The translations under genes were made by a program, and so were the position numbers. 64,000 nt of DNA from Haematobia irritans (Eukaryota > Arthropoda > Insecta > Diptera > Muscidae), in contig NC_134397.1 in NCBI RefSeq assembly GCF_050003625.1, positions 224,626,537 through 224,690,536 on the forward strand, given 5' to 3'. Below, in pieces: positions 34,593-46,950 of this stretch. The notes beneath the pieces are model-generated. The model was not told the DNA's origin. It searched no databases and was given only the letters and a program-made list of their open reading frames with translations. Position 1 is the first letter of the stretch. Every line of letters starts with the position of its first letter.

Positions 34593-35455
34593 AACCTCAC
34601 ATAAAAAAATATTCTAAAGGCATTAAATGTTACGATCTAGGCTGCCAATTGAAAGGGTACGTCAAAAGGACTTTTTTTTCAAAATTTCTTAGAATTAAGG
34701 CTTGTAGGAAAGAAACTCTTGAGGTAAGCCTATGGTAAGAATATGGACCGATACGTGTCATAATATGGCATAAATATAGGATTTCACATTGTCTAGAAAA
34801 TGTAGATTTTAACCGATTTGACTGAAAGGGGAAATCCATAGGCATTTCAAGACCGCAAATAGTTGTGCCTGTCCATGTTTTGGTATAGCCTTAATATATA
34901 CCAATCTCCCGGGACTTCTCGGGCTTCTAGAAGTCGCAATTTTAACACGAAATTGGAAATATAGAGATATGTTAGGGCCACAAATAGCTGCGCCTAATAT
35001 GATGTGTACCGGTCCATGTTTTGATGTAGCACCCAAATAGACCGATCTCTTGTTTTGACTTGTTGGGATTCTACGAAAATTCAATTTTTCTCCTATTTGA
35101 GTGAAATTGAAAATATATGTGTAGTTTAGGACCAAAAATAGCTGTGTGTATCGGCTGGCGTTTGGCTATAGCCGCCATATAGACCAATCTCCCGATTTGA
35201 ATTTGTGAGCTTCAAGAAACCACAATTCATATGCGATTTACCTGAAATCGGAAATCTAGAGATATTTTAGAACCTCAAGTAACTGCGCCGAATACGCTGA
35301 GTATCGGTCCACGTTTGCGTATAGGCCCCATATAAACCGACCGATCTCTCGATTTGACTTCTTGGGCTTCTAGAAGCCGCAATTTTCATTCGATTTACAT
35401 GAAACTAGAAATCAGGAGGCATTTTAGGACCACAAATAGCTGTGTCGAATAGGTC
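34593..35455. repeat. degenerate family C monomers, inverse orientation
   Basis: Repeated CCATATAGACCGATCTCCCGA, GCTTCTAGAAGYCGCAATTT and GAAATCTAGAGATATTTTAG, the reverse of family C monomers, with much divergence. The first 130 bp are unassigned. Confidence 0.65.
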
Positions 35456-36652
35456 AATTTTTTGTGCATTTTTGAAGTTTTTTTATCTTGAATTCAAAGA
35501 TCCTTTATCTCAGTTAACTTTTACATTATTTCTTTAAATCAAAAATGGTGTTATTTAATTTTAGGAAAAAATTTCCTTAACTCAAAGACATGCGACTTTA
35601 AGGGAAAGACGCAAATTTCATATTTATAAATTTAAAGAAAAAATTAAGAAATATATTATGAACTTTTTTTAATTTAAATTTCAAAAAAAAAAATGTTCCT
35701 AATAATGAGTAAATTGCACGTCTTAAAATTTAGGTTTCTTGTTTTTTTAATTAATATAATCACTCTCTTTTAATAATGTCCTATATTTAGGATATTGTTA
35801 AATATGCGATTTAATCTTTCACAATAACATTTCACCACTTGTATTATATAAACGGCCCTCCTATTATCTATTGCTATAAAATCAAACACATCATTACCGC
35901 TTTGTAGGCAAATAAACCATTAGACATTATTTTCTTTCCATTAGCTAATACAGACACAGACATAACCTCCGTCTCCCCCACCCATACAAAATACATCATA
36001 TAATGCTCTCCTCTATAATCTCCTGGCAGTGTAAAGTTATTTACCACTAATTAGTTTAGGTGTGTAATTTAGGCCTTAGCCTAAAAGTAGGCAAATAATC
36101 AGCTATTTTAATTGCACCTAAACCACTGCACTTAAATTTCATTTATGGCTCGTTGCCTGTAGGCTGGCTTTTATATAGTGCATATACGTAAACTCAAATC
36201 GACATATACATGCAAATACACACACACACCCGCACATTGGCATAGATACCTAGAGTCGGATAAATTGTGAAATGGCAGAAGCGTTGGACTCTATGCAAAC
36301 ATTGCGGTAATTAATCAGTTAATTAACAGCAATGCTTCATTTAATATTGAACATTTATTGACCAACAGTCGTTGCGCATACACTTAAATGTTCACCGACA
36401 TACAGACACATACGCATTGATATAAATACGCATACGTTTTTGTAGATATAAGATAAGAGTGCGATTACAGGTCATGGCAAATGAAATGGGATAGAGATTT
36501 TCGGAAAATGTTTTAAGTACTTTTTTGTTACTTAAACTTTTTCATTCCCTGTTCCCGGGGAAAACCCCTAGTAAATGAAAAAATTAATAAAAAAATAAAA
36601 ATTTCGTCGAGAAGACTTAAAGTCTACCGAAGGAAAAAATATTTTTTGAGTA
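35456..36652. other. A+T-rich then repeat-poor host DNA with homeodomain-type sites
   Basis: 35456-35720 resembles decayed MITE sequence. 35720-36600 is complex and repeat-free, with CACTAATTAG (36046), GGTAATTAATCAGTTAATTAA (36306; shown in part elsewhere) and a CA microsatellite near 36220. It is a candidate regulatory island of the slouch locus. No coding sequence. Confidence 0.4.
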
Positions 36653-37271
36653 CATACTGGAAAAAAAAGCTTACCCGGTTCTAAAGATTTTGTAAAAAAA
36701 TGATTTTGGTTTTGATTCCGAGCCAAAGATGCGGAGAATTAAAGTAAGGATACATTTAAGACACAATTCTCTTTGCAATTTAAGTTCTGCGTGTTTAAGG
36801 CTAGGAAACAAATTTTAATTTACGGGTTTTTTCTGATTTTTTCTTCATATGCTATCAAAGTCCTTTAAACACGTGTTAACGACAAATTTCATTTCTAAAT
36901 TCAGAGTCTACTTCAAGTAGAAATTATGGTATGTTTCCAGCAAACGTCTTTAAAATTAAGTTTTGAAAAACATCTCTTATTTTTTTAATTTTTTTATTTT
37001 GTAGTCAATATGCAAAGAGACCACAAACTTAAAAACATTTTCATTCATTCAGTTCTGAAGAATTTTTCAGGATTATTAAACCTAAGTTTACCATAGTAAA
37101 AAAAATCTTTCGTGACCCCAATTTTAAATCGAATCACTTACCTAAAAGAAAATTGAAAAGTTTATCAACTTTTGGACAAGGCAAAAAAAAAACTTTAAAT
37201 CCATGCTGGACAAAATTCGCATGGTTATTTTTAGAACATGAAATCTTTGGTCTCACGACAGTTTTTCAGTG
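36653..37271. mobile_element. CACTGAAAAA-type MITE, long form
   Basis: Starts CATACTGGAAAAAAAAGCTT, ends GACAGTTTTTCAGTG, flanked by TA (36651-36652, 37272-37273). The interior shares GGTTTTGATTCCGAGCC and ATGCTATCAAAGTCCTTTAA with other members. Confidence 0.7.
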
Positions 37272-37338
37272 TATTTAATTAAAAACTTATTTTTAAATGC
37301 ACTCAAAAAAATTCCCAAGCTGCTTAAATAGGTACGAT

Positions 37339-40246
37339 TGCCACAGTTGGTAGAATTCTACCGAAATTGTGGATTTTTTATTGTCTATTGGTAGATTGGT
37401 AGAACTTCACCTAAGAGGTACTTCACAAATTTGCTATAGAAATAATATGTTGACCAAATTTTCTTTTGAAATAAAATTTTGACAAAATTTCCTTTAGAAA
37501 TATAATTTTGACAAAAATTTCCCATAGAAATAAAATTTAAACAAATTTTCTATAAAAACAAAATTTTGCCAAATTTTTTTATAGAAATAAAATTTTGACA
37601 AATTTTCTATAGAATTAACATTTTAACAAAACATTTTTACAAAATTTTCTATAGAAATAACAGTTTCTAAAGAAATAGAATTTTCTATAGAAGTAATGTT
37701 GACAAAATTTTCTATTGAAATAAAATTTTGACAAAAGTTTCTATAAAACATCATTTTGACAAGGTTTAAAATTTTGACAACATTTTCTTTAGGAATGAAA
37801 TTTTGACAAAGATTTCCTACAGAACTTAAATTTGGTAAAGTTTCTTATAGAGATAACATTTTGACAAAATTTCCGTTAGAAATAAAATTAAAAAAAAAAA
37901 ACAATGGAAATAAAATTTCCTATAGATATAAAATTTTGACAAAAATTTCTATAGAAACAAGTAAGGAAAGCCTAAAGTCGGGCGGGGCCGACTATATTAT
38001 ACCCTGCATCACTTTGTAGATCTAAATTTTCGATACCATATCACATCCGTCAAATGTGTTCGAAGCTATATATGAAGGTTTGTCCCAAATACATACATTT
38101 AAATAGCACTCGATTTGCACAGAAATTGATAGACTTTTACAAAATCTATAGACTCAAAATTTAAGTTGGCTAATGCACTAGGGTGGAACACAATGTTAGT
38201 AAAAAAAATATGGGAAACATTTAAATCTGAAGCAATATTAAGGAAACTTCGCAAAAGTTAATTTATGATTTATCGCTCGATATATATGTATTAGAAGTTT
38301 AGGAAAATTAGAGTCATTTTTACAACTTTTCGACTAAGCAGTGGGGATTTTACAAGGAAAATGTTGGTATTTTGACCATTTTTGTCGAAATCAGAAAAAC
38401 ATATATATGGGAGCTATATCTAAATCTGAACCGATTTCAATCACATGTGGCACACATGACTATATTACTAATTGTACTCCTAGTGCAAAATTTCAACCAA
38501 ATTGGGCCAAAACTCTGGCTTCTGGGTCCATATAAGTACATATCGGGCGAAAAATATATATGGAAGCTATATCTAAATCTGAATCGATTTCAATCAAATT
38601 TGGCAAACATGACTAAACTACCAATTGTACTCCTTGTGCAAAATTTCAAGCTAATCGGGATAAAACTCTGGCTTCTGGGTCCATATAAGTGCATATCGGG
38701 CGAAAGATATATATGGGTGCTATATCTAAATCTGAATCGATTTCAACCGAATTTGGCACGCATAGCTACAATGTTAAATCTACTCTCTGTGCAAAACTTC
38801 AACCAAATTGGGCCAAAACTCTGGCTTTTAGGACCATATTAGTCCATATCGGGCGAAAGATATATATGGGAGCTATATCTAAATCTGAACCGATTTCAAT
38901 CAAATTTTGCACACTTGACTATACTACTAATTGTACTCCAAGTGCAAAATTTCAACCAAATTCGGCCAAAATTTGGCTTCTGGGGCCATATAAGTCCATA
39001 GCGGGCGAAAGATATATATGGGAGCTATATCTAAATCTGAACCGATTTCTTCCAAAATCAATAGGGTTCTATTCTGACCCAAATTAGGAACATGTGCTAA
39101 ATTTGAAGGCGAGTGGACTTAAATTGCGACCTAGACTTTGATCACAAAAATGTGTTCACAGACAGACGGACGGACGGACGGATATACGGACATGGTTATA
39201 TTGACTCAGGGACCCACCCTGAGCATTATTGCCAAAGGCACCATGTGTCTATCTCGTCTCCTTCTGGGTGTTACATACATATGAACTAACTTATAATATC
39301 CTGTTCCACAGGACAAAATTTTCTATAAAAACAAAATTTTGATAAATTTTCTCTAGGTATAAAATTTTGACAAAGTTTTCTTAAAATTTTCCATAGAAAT
39401 AACATTTTCTATGGAAATAGAATTTTCTATAGAAATAGTTTTGACAACATTTTCTATAGAAATAAAATTTTGACAAAATTTTCTATAAAAACAAAATTTT
39501 GACAAATTTTCTCTAGGTATAGAATTTTCACAAAGTTTTCTCTTTGTATACAATTTGGACAGCATTTTCTTTAGGAATGAAATTTTGACAAAGATTTCCT
39601 AGAGAAATAAAATTTTGACAAAATCTTCTCTAGGTATACAATTTTGACAACAATTTATCTAGGAACTCTAAAACTAAATGTATAAAACTAAATTATTAAT
39701 TCACGTGTTAGTTCGATAGTACGAACGAAAGTCCATTGTGGGTAAGTTCTCCCATTTTGTAGAAGTACCAATTTTCCCTTGTTTGTGCAAGGTAAAAATA
39801 TTAAAAATTTCGACGTATTTAAAATTCTAGAATTATTTATAAATCAAAATAAATAGTTTTTGTTGTTTTTTTTTCTTTCAGTTGTTTTATTTTTAAATGC
39901 ATTTATCATCCAATAAAAGGAACTGATGAGGATGTGGAAATCCGAAACAGTTGTCTTCCCAACCATTTTGGACAACATTTTCACGATTCCATACACCATA
40001 AAAATAACCAGTAATGATAGTCTAATAAATAAGCCATTATATCATTACAGGTACTACGGTACACTATTTGTACTTCATACAGACAATCAGTCTAAATGCG
40101 CATCACAGATGATAAATGCATCAAAATAAATGTAAAAAGTAAACTCCTCAAAAATATAATAATAATTTATTTCTTCAATAGAAAAATATTTTGTAAAATT
40201 TTCTTCAGAATTGGTAGATTATTTTTGGCTCGAGTGGCAACCTTGT
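37339..40246. mobile_element. 29-bp array element split by a family D element
   Basis: The left border GATTGCCACAGTTGGTAGAA matches the 23175 element (TTGGTAGATTGGTAGAA). 29-bp units run to 37956 and resume 39304-39660. The right border TTGGTAGATTATTTTTGGCT and CGAGTGGCAACC is near 40212-40243. Anonymous sequence (39661-40210) lies between the array and the right border. Confidence 0.75.
37957..39303. mobile_element. family D 153-bp-monomer element nested in the 29-bp array
   Basis: AACAAGTAAGGAAAGCCTAA and the palindrome AGTCGGGCGGGGCCGACT open it. Monomer boxes (ATATATATGGGAGCTATATC) stand at 38409, 38562, 38715, 38868 and 39020: 153 bp apart, the last 152. The AGACGGACGGACGGACGG microsatellite is at 39163-39182, and the end breaks off in CTGTTCCACAGG. 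Confidence 0.85.
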
Positions 40247-41961
40247 ATACGGTTGATTTTCGCTATCATACTCGATCTTTTTGAGATTTGGCACTGTTTT
40301 AAAACAGCGTTTTCATTCACTTGCCATTGACTACAGCTTTTTTGTTACCACAAATTCACCCAGTCATCCATTATCTGTAAATTTAGTGAATCTTATTAAG
40401 TGCTATCTTTATTGCAGTTAATACAACCATCCATACCCCATCCCTATCCCACCATATCACCATTTTGCAATTATTTGCCGTCTCAGGCTGTACACACAGG
40501 CGCCCACGCATTCCCTCACACACACACACACATACACATAGATATGGGGATCTGCATAAAATACCAATGTTGGATAAACAACATTTATAAATAGGTTTAC
40601 TTTTGTAATGGATGTCTGTTTGAATGAACAAGCAAACAGATTGTTGGTCGTTGCCTACATAAAACTACTCCCACTCAAAATTCAGAAGCTAAAAACAACC
40701 AGCAGTGAATTTTCATTTCTTGTGTATACAAATGAAACTCACCATCACTCACACACACACACACATCATGCAGATACACCTTTTGTTTCTTCCGCAATAG
40801 TAGTTAACTACCATTATGTGTGAGAGCCTTTGGTTTAAGAACAAGTGGAGAGAGTGATTGTTTGTGTAGACTTGTCTTTATGTCTGCAGGGATGCATGCA
40901 TGCGTCGCTTGTGTTTAGAGAGTCAGAGAGGATTTTATGCTTGTGTAGCTATGAAAAGAAAGAAATCTGGTTTGTTGGTGTTGTTGTTGATGATGGGGAG
41001 CCAAAGAATGTGCACAGCACAACCGATCTAAAGTGAAAGATAAACATCATAAAGGGTATTAATTGAAAACCTATTTGGCAATTGCCATAAGCTGTAAATA
41101 TGTGTGTAATAAAATTGTATGGTGGGGGGAATAGCACAGCCTAAATATAGGCAATGAATTTGAAGAATATCTTTTTATGAGATTTCTGAAAAAAACAAAA
41201 CCTATAAAAATAACTAAGGAAATTGATGATTACTATTTTAGAAACAAATATTTATCATAATTTATTGAGAACCTAATTATTTATTTATTCAACCTAAATT
41301 ACATAGGGAAACATTTTATTTCAGTTGCAAATAAATCAAATACATTTTTATAAATATCAAAAAACGCTCGTTGGGCTTTGTTAAATTTGTATAACGAATC
41401 ATATTTATAGAAAGAATGAAACTGTTCTTTAATAAAAAATGGTATTTTTAAGACATGTTATTGATGATTATGACGATCGCTCACTTGGTCGAAATCTTAG
41501 TCACAGTCCCAGGAATTCTTAATCTCCAAAATCATGCAAAATTTTTTAATAGGATCTAGGGGATTGCAAATGTATAATAAAATAATCCAATCTCCAGGTA
41601 TGACTTCTTGAGTATGCCAAAGGAGCATATTTCTGTTTCTTTAAAATCAAAAAAAAAAATACCTTACATGACACATAAATTTTTGGATACGCAACTTACA
41701 CAATATTAAGTACAAATTTTTCAAAAATAAATAATTTTAGTTTGTATTTTATGTGGGCGGCTGTACAGTAATGGCGTCCGCGCCAATTTTGATGACATAT
41801 ACGATTGATTAAAAATCTACCTTGCCCGTCCGCTATTTCAATGTTAGAAATTTGAGAATATCCACCACCAAATCCTCAGACACACTATTGACAATGTAGT
41901 TATGCAGAAATACGCAGGCAGTTCAATGTCAAAGTCCGAAACATAATTCCAACTACCCATA
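40247..41961. other. repeat-poor, probable host intron/upstream DNA
   Basis: CA microsatellites at about 40518-40535 and 40748-40766. No recognised gene or mobile element. Confidence 0.4.
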
Positions 41962-42177
41962 CACACAAAATAATATTATAATTTTTGAACTTACAATAAG
42001 TTGTTGTTAAAGAAAATTTTTAATTTCAACAAAATTTTTGTTGATATAACAAAATTGGTTACTAATGTAACAAAATATTACTAAAATCATAATTGTATTT
42101 AAAAATTACGTTGTTAGCTCAAGTTTAAACATAATTTTAATTGTATTGACAAGAAAATTCATTGATTTTTGTGTGTG
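41962..42177. mobile_element. TA-flanked MITE, type N1 (216 bp)
   Basis: Ends CACACAAAATAATATTAT and TTTTTGTGTGTG, flanked by TA. A second, shorter copy is at 62651-62797. Confidence 0.75.
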
Positions 42178-42256
42178 TAGATTTTCGGGGTTACATTCGA
42201 CAGCCGTTTCAAGTCGTGTGCCCACGCCACTGCAATTTGTGATAAGCTCCCCGGTA
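42178..42256. other. unassigned spacer between two MITEs
   Basis: GC-richer than its neighbours (GTCGTGTGCCCACGCCACTG). Possibly part of the retrotransposon relic that resumes at 42549. Confidence 0.3.
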
Positions 42257-42546
42257 CACACAAAAAAAAATTTTTTTGATTCAATCACGAAATTAATTGA
42301 TCCAATTAATTTTTTAATTGAAATGTCTTCAATCACAGAATTGATAGTATCGATTAAAAAATTAATTGACAGTCAATTAAAAAATTAATTGATCCAATTA
42401 AATATTTAATTGATACTATTAATTCGTGTGATTGATTTTTATTTCAATTAAAAAATTTGTTGAATCAATTAAATTTTTAATTGAATATTTTTTAAAACTC
42501 AATTAAGATTTTAATTGGAAAAATTTTCGTGAAATTTTTTTCTGTG
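42257..42546. mobile_element. TA-flanked MITE, type N2 (290 bp), rich in CAATTAAAAAATTAATTG
   Basis: TACACACAAAAAAAAATTT at the left and AAATTTTTTTCTGTGTA at the right form about 17-bp terminal repeats with TA flanks (42255-42256, 42547-42548). The interior is a set of short palindromes built on ATTAATTGA and CAATTAA. Related copies: 44005-44240, 55361-55648 (inverse) and 57640-57876. Confidence 0.85.
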
Positions 42547-42548
42547 TA

Positions 42549-42770
42549 GAAACAAGGTCCTAAATTCGCTTGACGGCAGCACTTAGCGTGCGGTCTGTGT
42601 TAAACTATACAGCGCCAATATGGACACCGAAGCCAAGGGAGAACATACAGATCTATCCGAACGCTGCCCTTAGAACTGCGACAGGATGTTTCGGACGTAC
42701 ACCCCAAGATCATCATTATGTGGAGAAGATGATCATTATCAACTGGGTTGCCACCAGCAGTAACTAGGCA
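42549..42770 (+). pseudogene. non-LTR retrotransposon fragment (Jockey-like reverse transcriptase C-terminus)
   Basis: One plus-strand frame (42570-42767) reads LSVRSVLNYTAPIWTP and NAALRTATGC, the conserved RSVlnYaaPiW...NaALRTaTGC block just past the polymerase domain of Jockey-type elements. Only 65 codons survive, with a stop soon after, so it is a dead fragment. Confidence 0.75.
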
Positions 42771-44004
42771 ACCACCACCCAGGAATTTAAGCGATGCTCT
42801 TTATGTTCTGTAGCAGAGCTTCCCAACTCAATTTGCTTTGTGCACCCCCTGCGTTAAAGATAGCTAACATTTGCATCATCCCTCTCATACTCATCCTATT
42901 CCATGTTCATCAATGATGCAATAATATTGCCCTTTAATGGCCCCATCCATCACCACCATTCCCCAAATGGTGCCAATATCATCCAACACCAAACACTCAA
43001 TTTAAAACGATAAACAGTAGTAATTTCCAGCCGCATTTAATTTGATTTTGTGGCAATGAAAGTGTCTATGTGCCCGCGCCACAGCAATTGAATAGCCGTT
43101 CCGCCAAAGAACACAAAGCGAAAATTTGCACCTAGCCCATCTCCTGCTCAAACATGACCACACGATTACCAACACAAACAAACAAACCAGCCTGGAATCG
43201 CGGCTTATTCATTAGCCACATTGCCCACCAAATGGATGTTGGAGCTGGTGATTGAATTGCGCTATAAAAACACAGACATGGTAGCACCAACACCAACCAC
43301 CGTGAGCAATTGAACAACTGCACAACTCTTTCCTAAATTCCTGCTTTAACGACCGACCCACCCGACATTTGTGAAATTTGTTGGCAAATTGCCCGGCAAA
43401 CAAGAAGCAAAAAAAAAACACACGCACACACAGAAGAATCGATCTATTTTGGAGGGTGCAAAAGTTTATTGCATTTGCTAAAAATATCTCTCCATTGGTT
43501 TGATGGGACGGTGGGGGATATTGACCTCCATCAATACCAGTTAAGATACCAGGAAAATTCACTTAGTATTTAACTGATACTTGCTAGGTTTGTGTTGTCG
43601 GTTTTTTTTTTTTTTTTTGGCTTCAGACGTGTTAACGTTTTCCAAATGTTTCCACATTTACTTTTGCCCATGGACCATGGATATGTGTGGATATTTCCCT
43701 TGCATTTGAATAAGGACTCACGGTAATTCACATGATTGTTTTCGAGGTTGAGAAGGTAGTTAAGCAGACACGATCTAGGGTTGTTTATATTTAAACAGTG
43801 ATATGCTGATTCCACGAATATGAAGCGTCAAGTCAAGTTTGAAGTGTAGGATATGGGGTCATTGTCCATTAATGCCCTCCTAGGTGGGTTGGGGGGGTGA
43901 GAAATTTTGAAAATGTCTGAGATATGAATATTAATAAAACAAAAGCGTTTTGTTGGAATAATGGTAAAATTAAACTACCATTCTGAAGACGTTGGGATCT
44001 AATA
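42771..44004. other. repeat-poor, probable host DNA
   Basis: Complex sequence with CACCACCATT and CAAACAAACAAA motifs. No recognised gene. A 116-codon minus frame (43212-43562) has no recognisable domain. Confidence 0.4.
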
Positions 44005-44240
44005 ACTGCAAAAAAAAAAGATTTTTTTATCTTCAATCACGAAATTAATTGATCCAATATTTTTTTAATTGAAATGTCTTCAATCACCTAAATGATAGCA
44101 TAAATTAAAAAATTACTTGGAAGTCAATTAAAAAATTAATTTATCCAATTAAAAAATTAATTGATACTATAAATTTTTGTGATTGATTTTTGTTTCAATT
44201 AAAAAATTTGTTGAATCAATTAATTTTTTAATTGAATTCA
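44005..44240. mobile_element. N2 MITE, degraded copy
   Basis: Same order of CTTCAATCACGAAATTAATT and CAATTAAAAAATTTGTTGAA blocks as 42257-42546, with both terminal repeats lost or altered. Confidence 0.7.
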
Positions 44241-44562
44241 TTTTGGTCGCTGTAAAGGATAGAATTGTCGTTTTTGACAAAGAACAACGGTCTTTTAGTT
44301 CATTTCTACGATTAACAAAAGTTACTTAGTTCACAAGGCGATTTTCGACTTGAATCTACATCATCACAATGTCAACAGGCAATAGGCTTCTTCTTCGTCA
44401 ATCGCTTATTTTTTAAGCGTGAAAAGCTATCTCTGTTGGTCGAGTCTAGAGTGAAGTAGGAGTCTTTCAGGTTTACGGACACACTAGGAGGTGCCTTGTG
44501 GTGTAAGGCGAATGTCCAATTTTCTGGAATATATGTTAGCTAGCGTGAGAGCGTTATGTTTT
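44241..44562. repeat. dispersed repeat, copy 1 (interrupted by a SINE)
   Basis: GAGTGAAGTAGGAGTC, GGTGTAAGGCGAATGTCCA and ATATGTTAGCTAGC recur with changes near 45800-45900. The downstream part (CAGATACTTGTCCAGCATCG, about 44926) lies beyond the SINE. Non-coding as far as seen; the family is not recognised. Confidence 0.6.
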
Positions 44563-44572
44563 TAGGTATCTA

Positions 44573-44914
44573 TTGGGAGCCACCGTGGTGCAATGGTTAG
44601 CATGCCCGCCTTGCATACATAAAGTCGTGGGTTCGATTCCTGCTTCGACCGAACACCAAAAGTTTTTCAGCGGTGGATTACCCACCTCAGTAATGCTGGT
44701 GACATTTCTGAGGGTTTCAAAGCTTCTCTAAGTGGTTTCACTGCAATGTGGAAAGCCGTTCGGACTCGGCTATAAAAAGGAGGTCCCTTGTCATTGAGCT
44801 TAACATGGAATCGGGCAGCACTCAGTGATAAGAGAGAAGTTCACCACTGTGGTATCACAATGGACTGAATAGTCTAAGTGAGCCTGATACATCGGGCTGC
44901 CACCTAACCTAACC
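44573..44914 (+). mobile_element. complete tRNA-derived SINE with 10-bp target duplication
   Basis: Pol III A box TGGTGCAATGG and B box GGTTCGATTCC (44633) lie in the head; the body contains CAGTAATGCTGGTGACATTT; the tail is CCTAACCTAACC. The direct repeat TAGGTATCTA flanks it (44563-44572, 44915-44924). This is the reference copy for the fragments at 2306, 25994, 31560, 46051 and 54068. It depends on LINE machinery for movement (known for SINEs). Confidence 0.9.
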
Positions 44915-44924
44915 TAGGTATCTA

Positions 44925-46050
44925 CAGATACTTGTCCAGCATCGATCTGGTTGCTCCAGGCGGGATACGGTGCGCGGGATATGGTCTTTCTAGAGTAAAA
45001 TACTTCAATAGTTTAATGATACAGCTCCCTGAACCACGTCTGTATGCCACATGTTTTTGAAATTGAATCGGACGGGATCGACTCATGTACAAGGTGCTCT
45101 CCTGGAGACGCCCTGGTTCTGGTGGTTAATCCTGCGACAGTACACAGCCAGTTGATCTTGGGATCTTGGGGTCACTTGAGCGCGGTCAACGACACCTTGT
45201 TAACTCAGACATGCGACACGCAGTGTAATAACATACATACCAGCAAAAAAATACTTCAGCAGTAAGAGTTAAGTTGCGCATTTTGGCATACAATAAAGTA
45301 GGCAGTGCATCCACACTACATGAACCGGTGGCAATAATGTAAACGAGTAATCAAACTAGTTTGTGATCATTCGTTTGCGTTATTGCAACCAATTCATGCA
45401 GTATAGATACATGAAAGATAGTGCTGTTTTCCTTCACACCAACAATGCTATACTCAAGATTATATATCACTTCTGTGCAATATTTCTATTGAAATGTACA
45501 ATTATAACAGCGCTATATAGAAGCTGCTCTAAATCGGGACATCGCCCACAAAAATCAGCGCTGATTTGGTTGTTTTGTAAGCAGTTGGTACTGCCTCTCT
45601 CCCTTACAATCCTGCTGAAATAGTGCTCCATTTTTTTGCTGGGATACCTGTCAGAATGCTGACTTTGTTGTGATTCCGCTTTATATGAACATCAAAAAAT
45701 CATCCATGTGCAATATTACATCGCTAGCAATTTTCAGCTTTTTTAAATGCTTAATTTTTAAAGATTGAATAACTGCCTATGCTGGGTGAGCCCAGAGTGA
45801 AGTAGTAGTCAGTTTTTTTAGGGTTCGCAGGGCACGCTAGCAGATGTCTCATTATGTAAGGTGAATGTCCACTTTTCTATCATACATGTTATCTTGCCTT
45901 GAGAAAGGAGTAAATAAGAGGTAGGTTTTTAGGCACGTACAGATACCTGATCAGCATCGATCTGATTTCTCTATGTAGTCATACCTTATCACAGGGTTTG
46001 AAAGTCTTGTTTAATTCATTGCTCACATGAAACTCCTTGATATATCTACT
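44925..46050. repeat. dispersed repeat copies around a unique stretch
   Basis: 44925-45010 is the continuation of copy 1, and about 45775-45990 is copy 2 (CAGAGTGAAGTAGTAGTCAG, GTACAGATACCTGATCAGCA). Between them lies unassigned DNA without a recognised gene. Confidence 0.5.
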
Positions 46051-46950
46051 GAGGGAGCCGCCGTGGTGCAATTGTTAGCATGCCCACCTTGCATACCCAA
46101 GATCGTGGGTTCGAACCATCGTTGCCACAATTAATTTTTATTTTGGACCAACATTTTTCCAAAATTGGATCAAAATTCGTACCAGTGGACCATTTTTCCA
46201 AATTAAATTAATATCAATTAATAGTTAAAATTTTTACAAAATTTTACTTCGATAGAAAATTTTGTCAAATTTTTATTTCTATTTATTTCAAGAGAAAAGT
46301 TTGTCAAAATTTTATTTCTATAGAAATATTTGTCAAAATTTTATTTCCATAGAAAATTTGTCAAACTTTTATTTCTATGGAAAGTTATCGCAAAATTTTA
46401 TTTCTATATAAAATTTTTATAAAATTTTCTTCCAATACAAAATTTTTTTTTTAAGTTTATATCTGTACAAAATTTTGGCAAAATTTTATTTCTAAAGAAA
46501 ATATTGTTAAAATTTTATTTCTATAGAAATTTTTGTCAAAATTGTATTTTTACAGAAAATTTTGTCAAAATTTTATTCCTATAAAAAATTTTGAAAAAAT
46601 ATCGATTTGACGAAACTGGACCAAAATCAAGCAAATACCATTTGGTCTGACCATCTGACCAAATTTAAAAATTAATAATTTTTTGGACCAAATTGGCAAC
46701 CGATCGGCAACAAAATGGCAACCGATCGGCAACAAAATGGCAACCCTGGTTCAAAATCAGCTTCGACCAAACACAAAAAAAATTTTCAGCGGTGGATTAT
46801 CCCACCTCAGTAATGCTGGTGACATTTCTGAGTGTTTCAAAGCTTCTCTAACTGGTTTCACTGAAATGTGGAACACCGTTCGGACGCGGCTATAAAAAGG
46901 AGATCTCATGTCATTTAGCTTAACATAGAATATCACCACTGTGGTATCTG
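46051..46950 (+). mobile_element. SINE copy split by a 29-bp-type array element
   Basis: SINE head with A box TGGTGCAATTG and B box GGTTCGAACC (46051-46119). About 630 bp of inserted DNA follow (TTGCCACAATTAATTT ... GGCAACCCTGG, with ATTTCTATAGAAAATTTT units). The SINE then resumes at CTTCGACCAAACAC (about 46762) through CAGTAATGCTGGTGACATTT. Truncated before the CCTAA tail. Confidence 0.75.

Noticed and set aside
44573..44650. tRNA gene, because of clear A and B boxes
   Set aside because: It is followed by a SINE body and a CCTAA tail, lies between target-site duplications, and similar heads recur in the window. It is a SINE head and not a functional tRNA gene.
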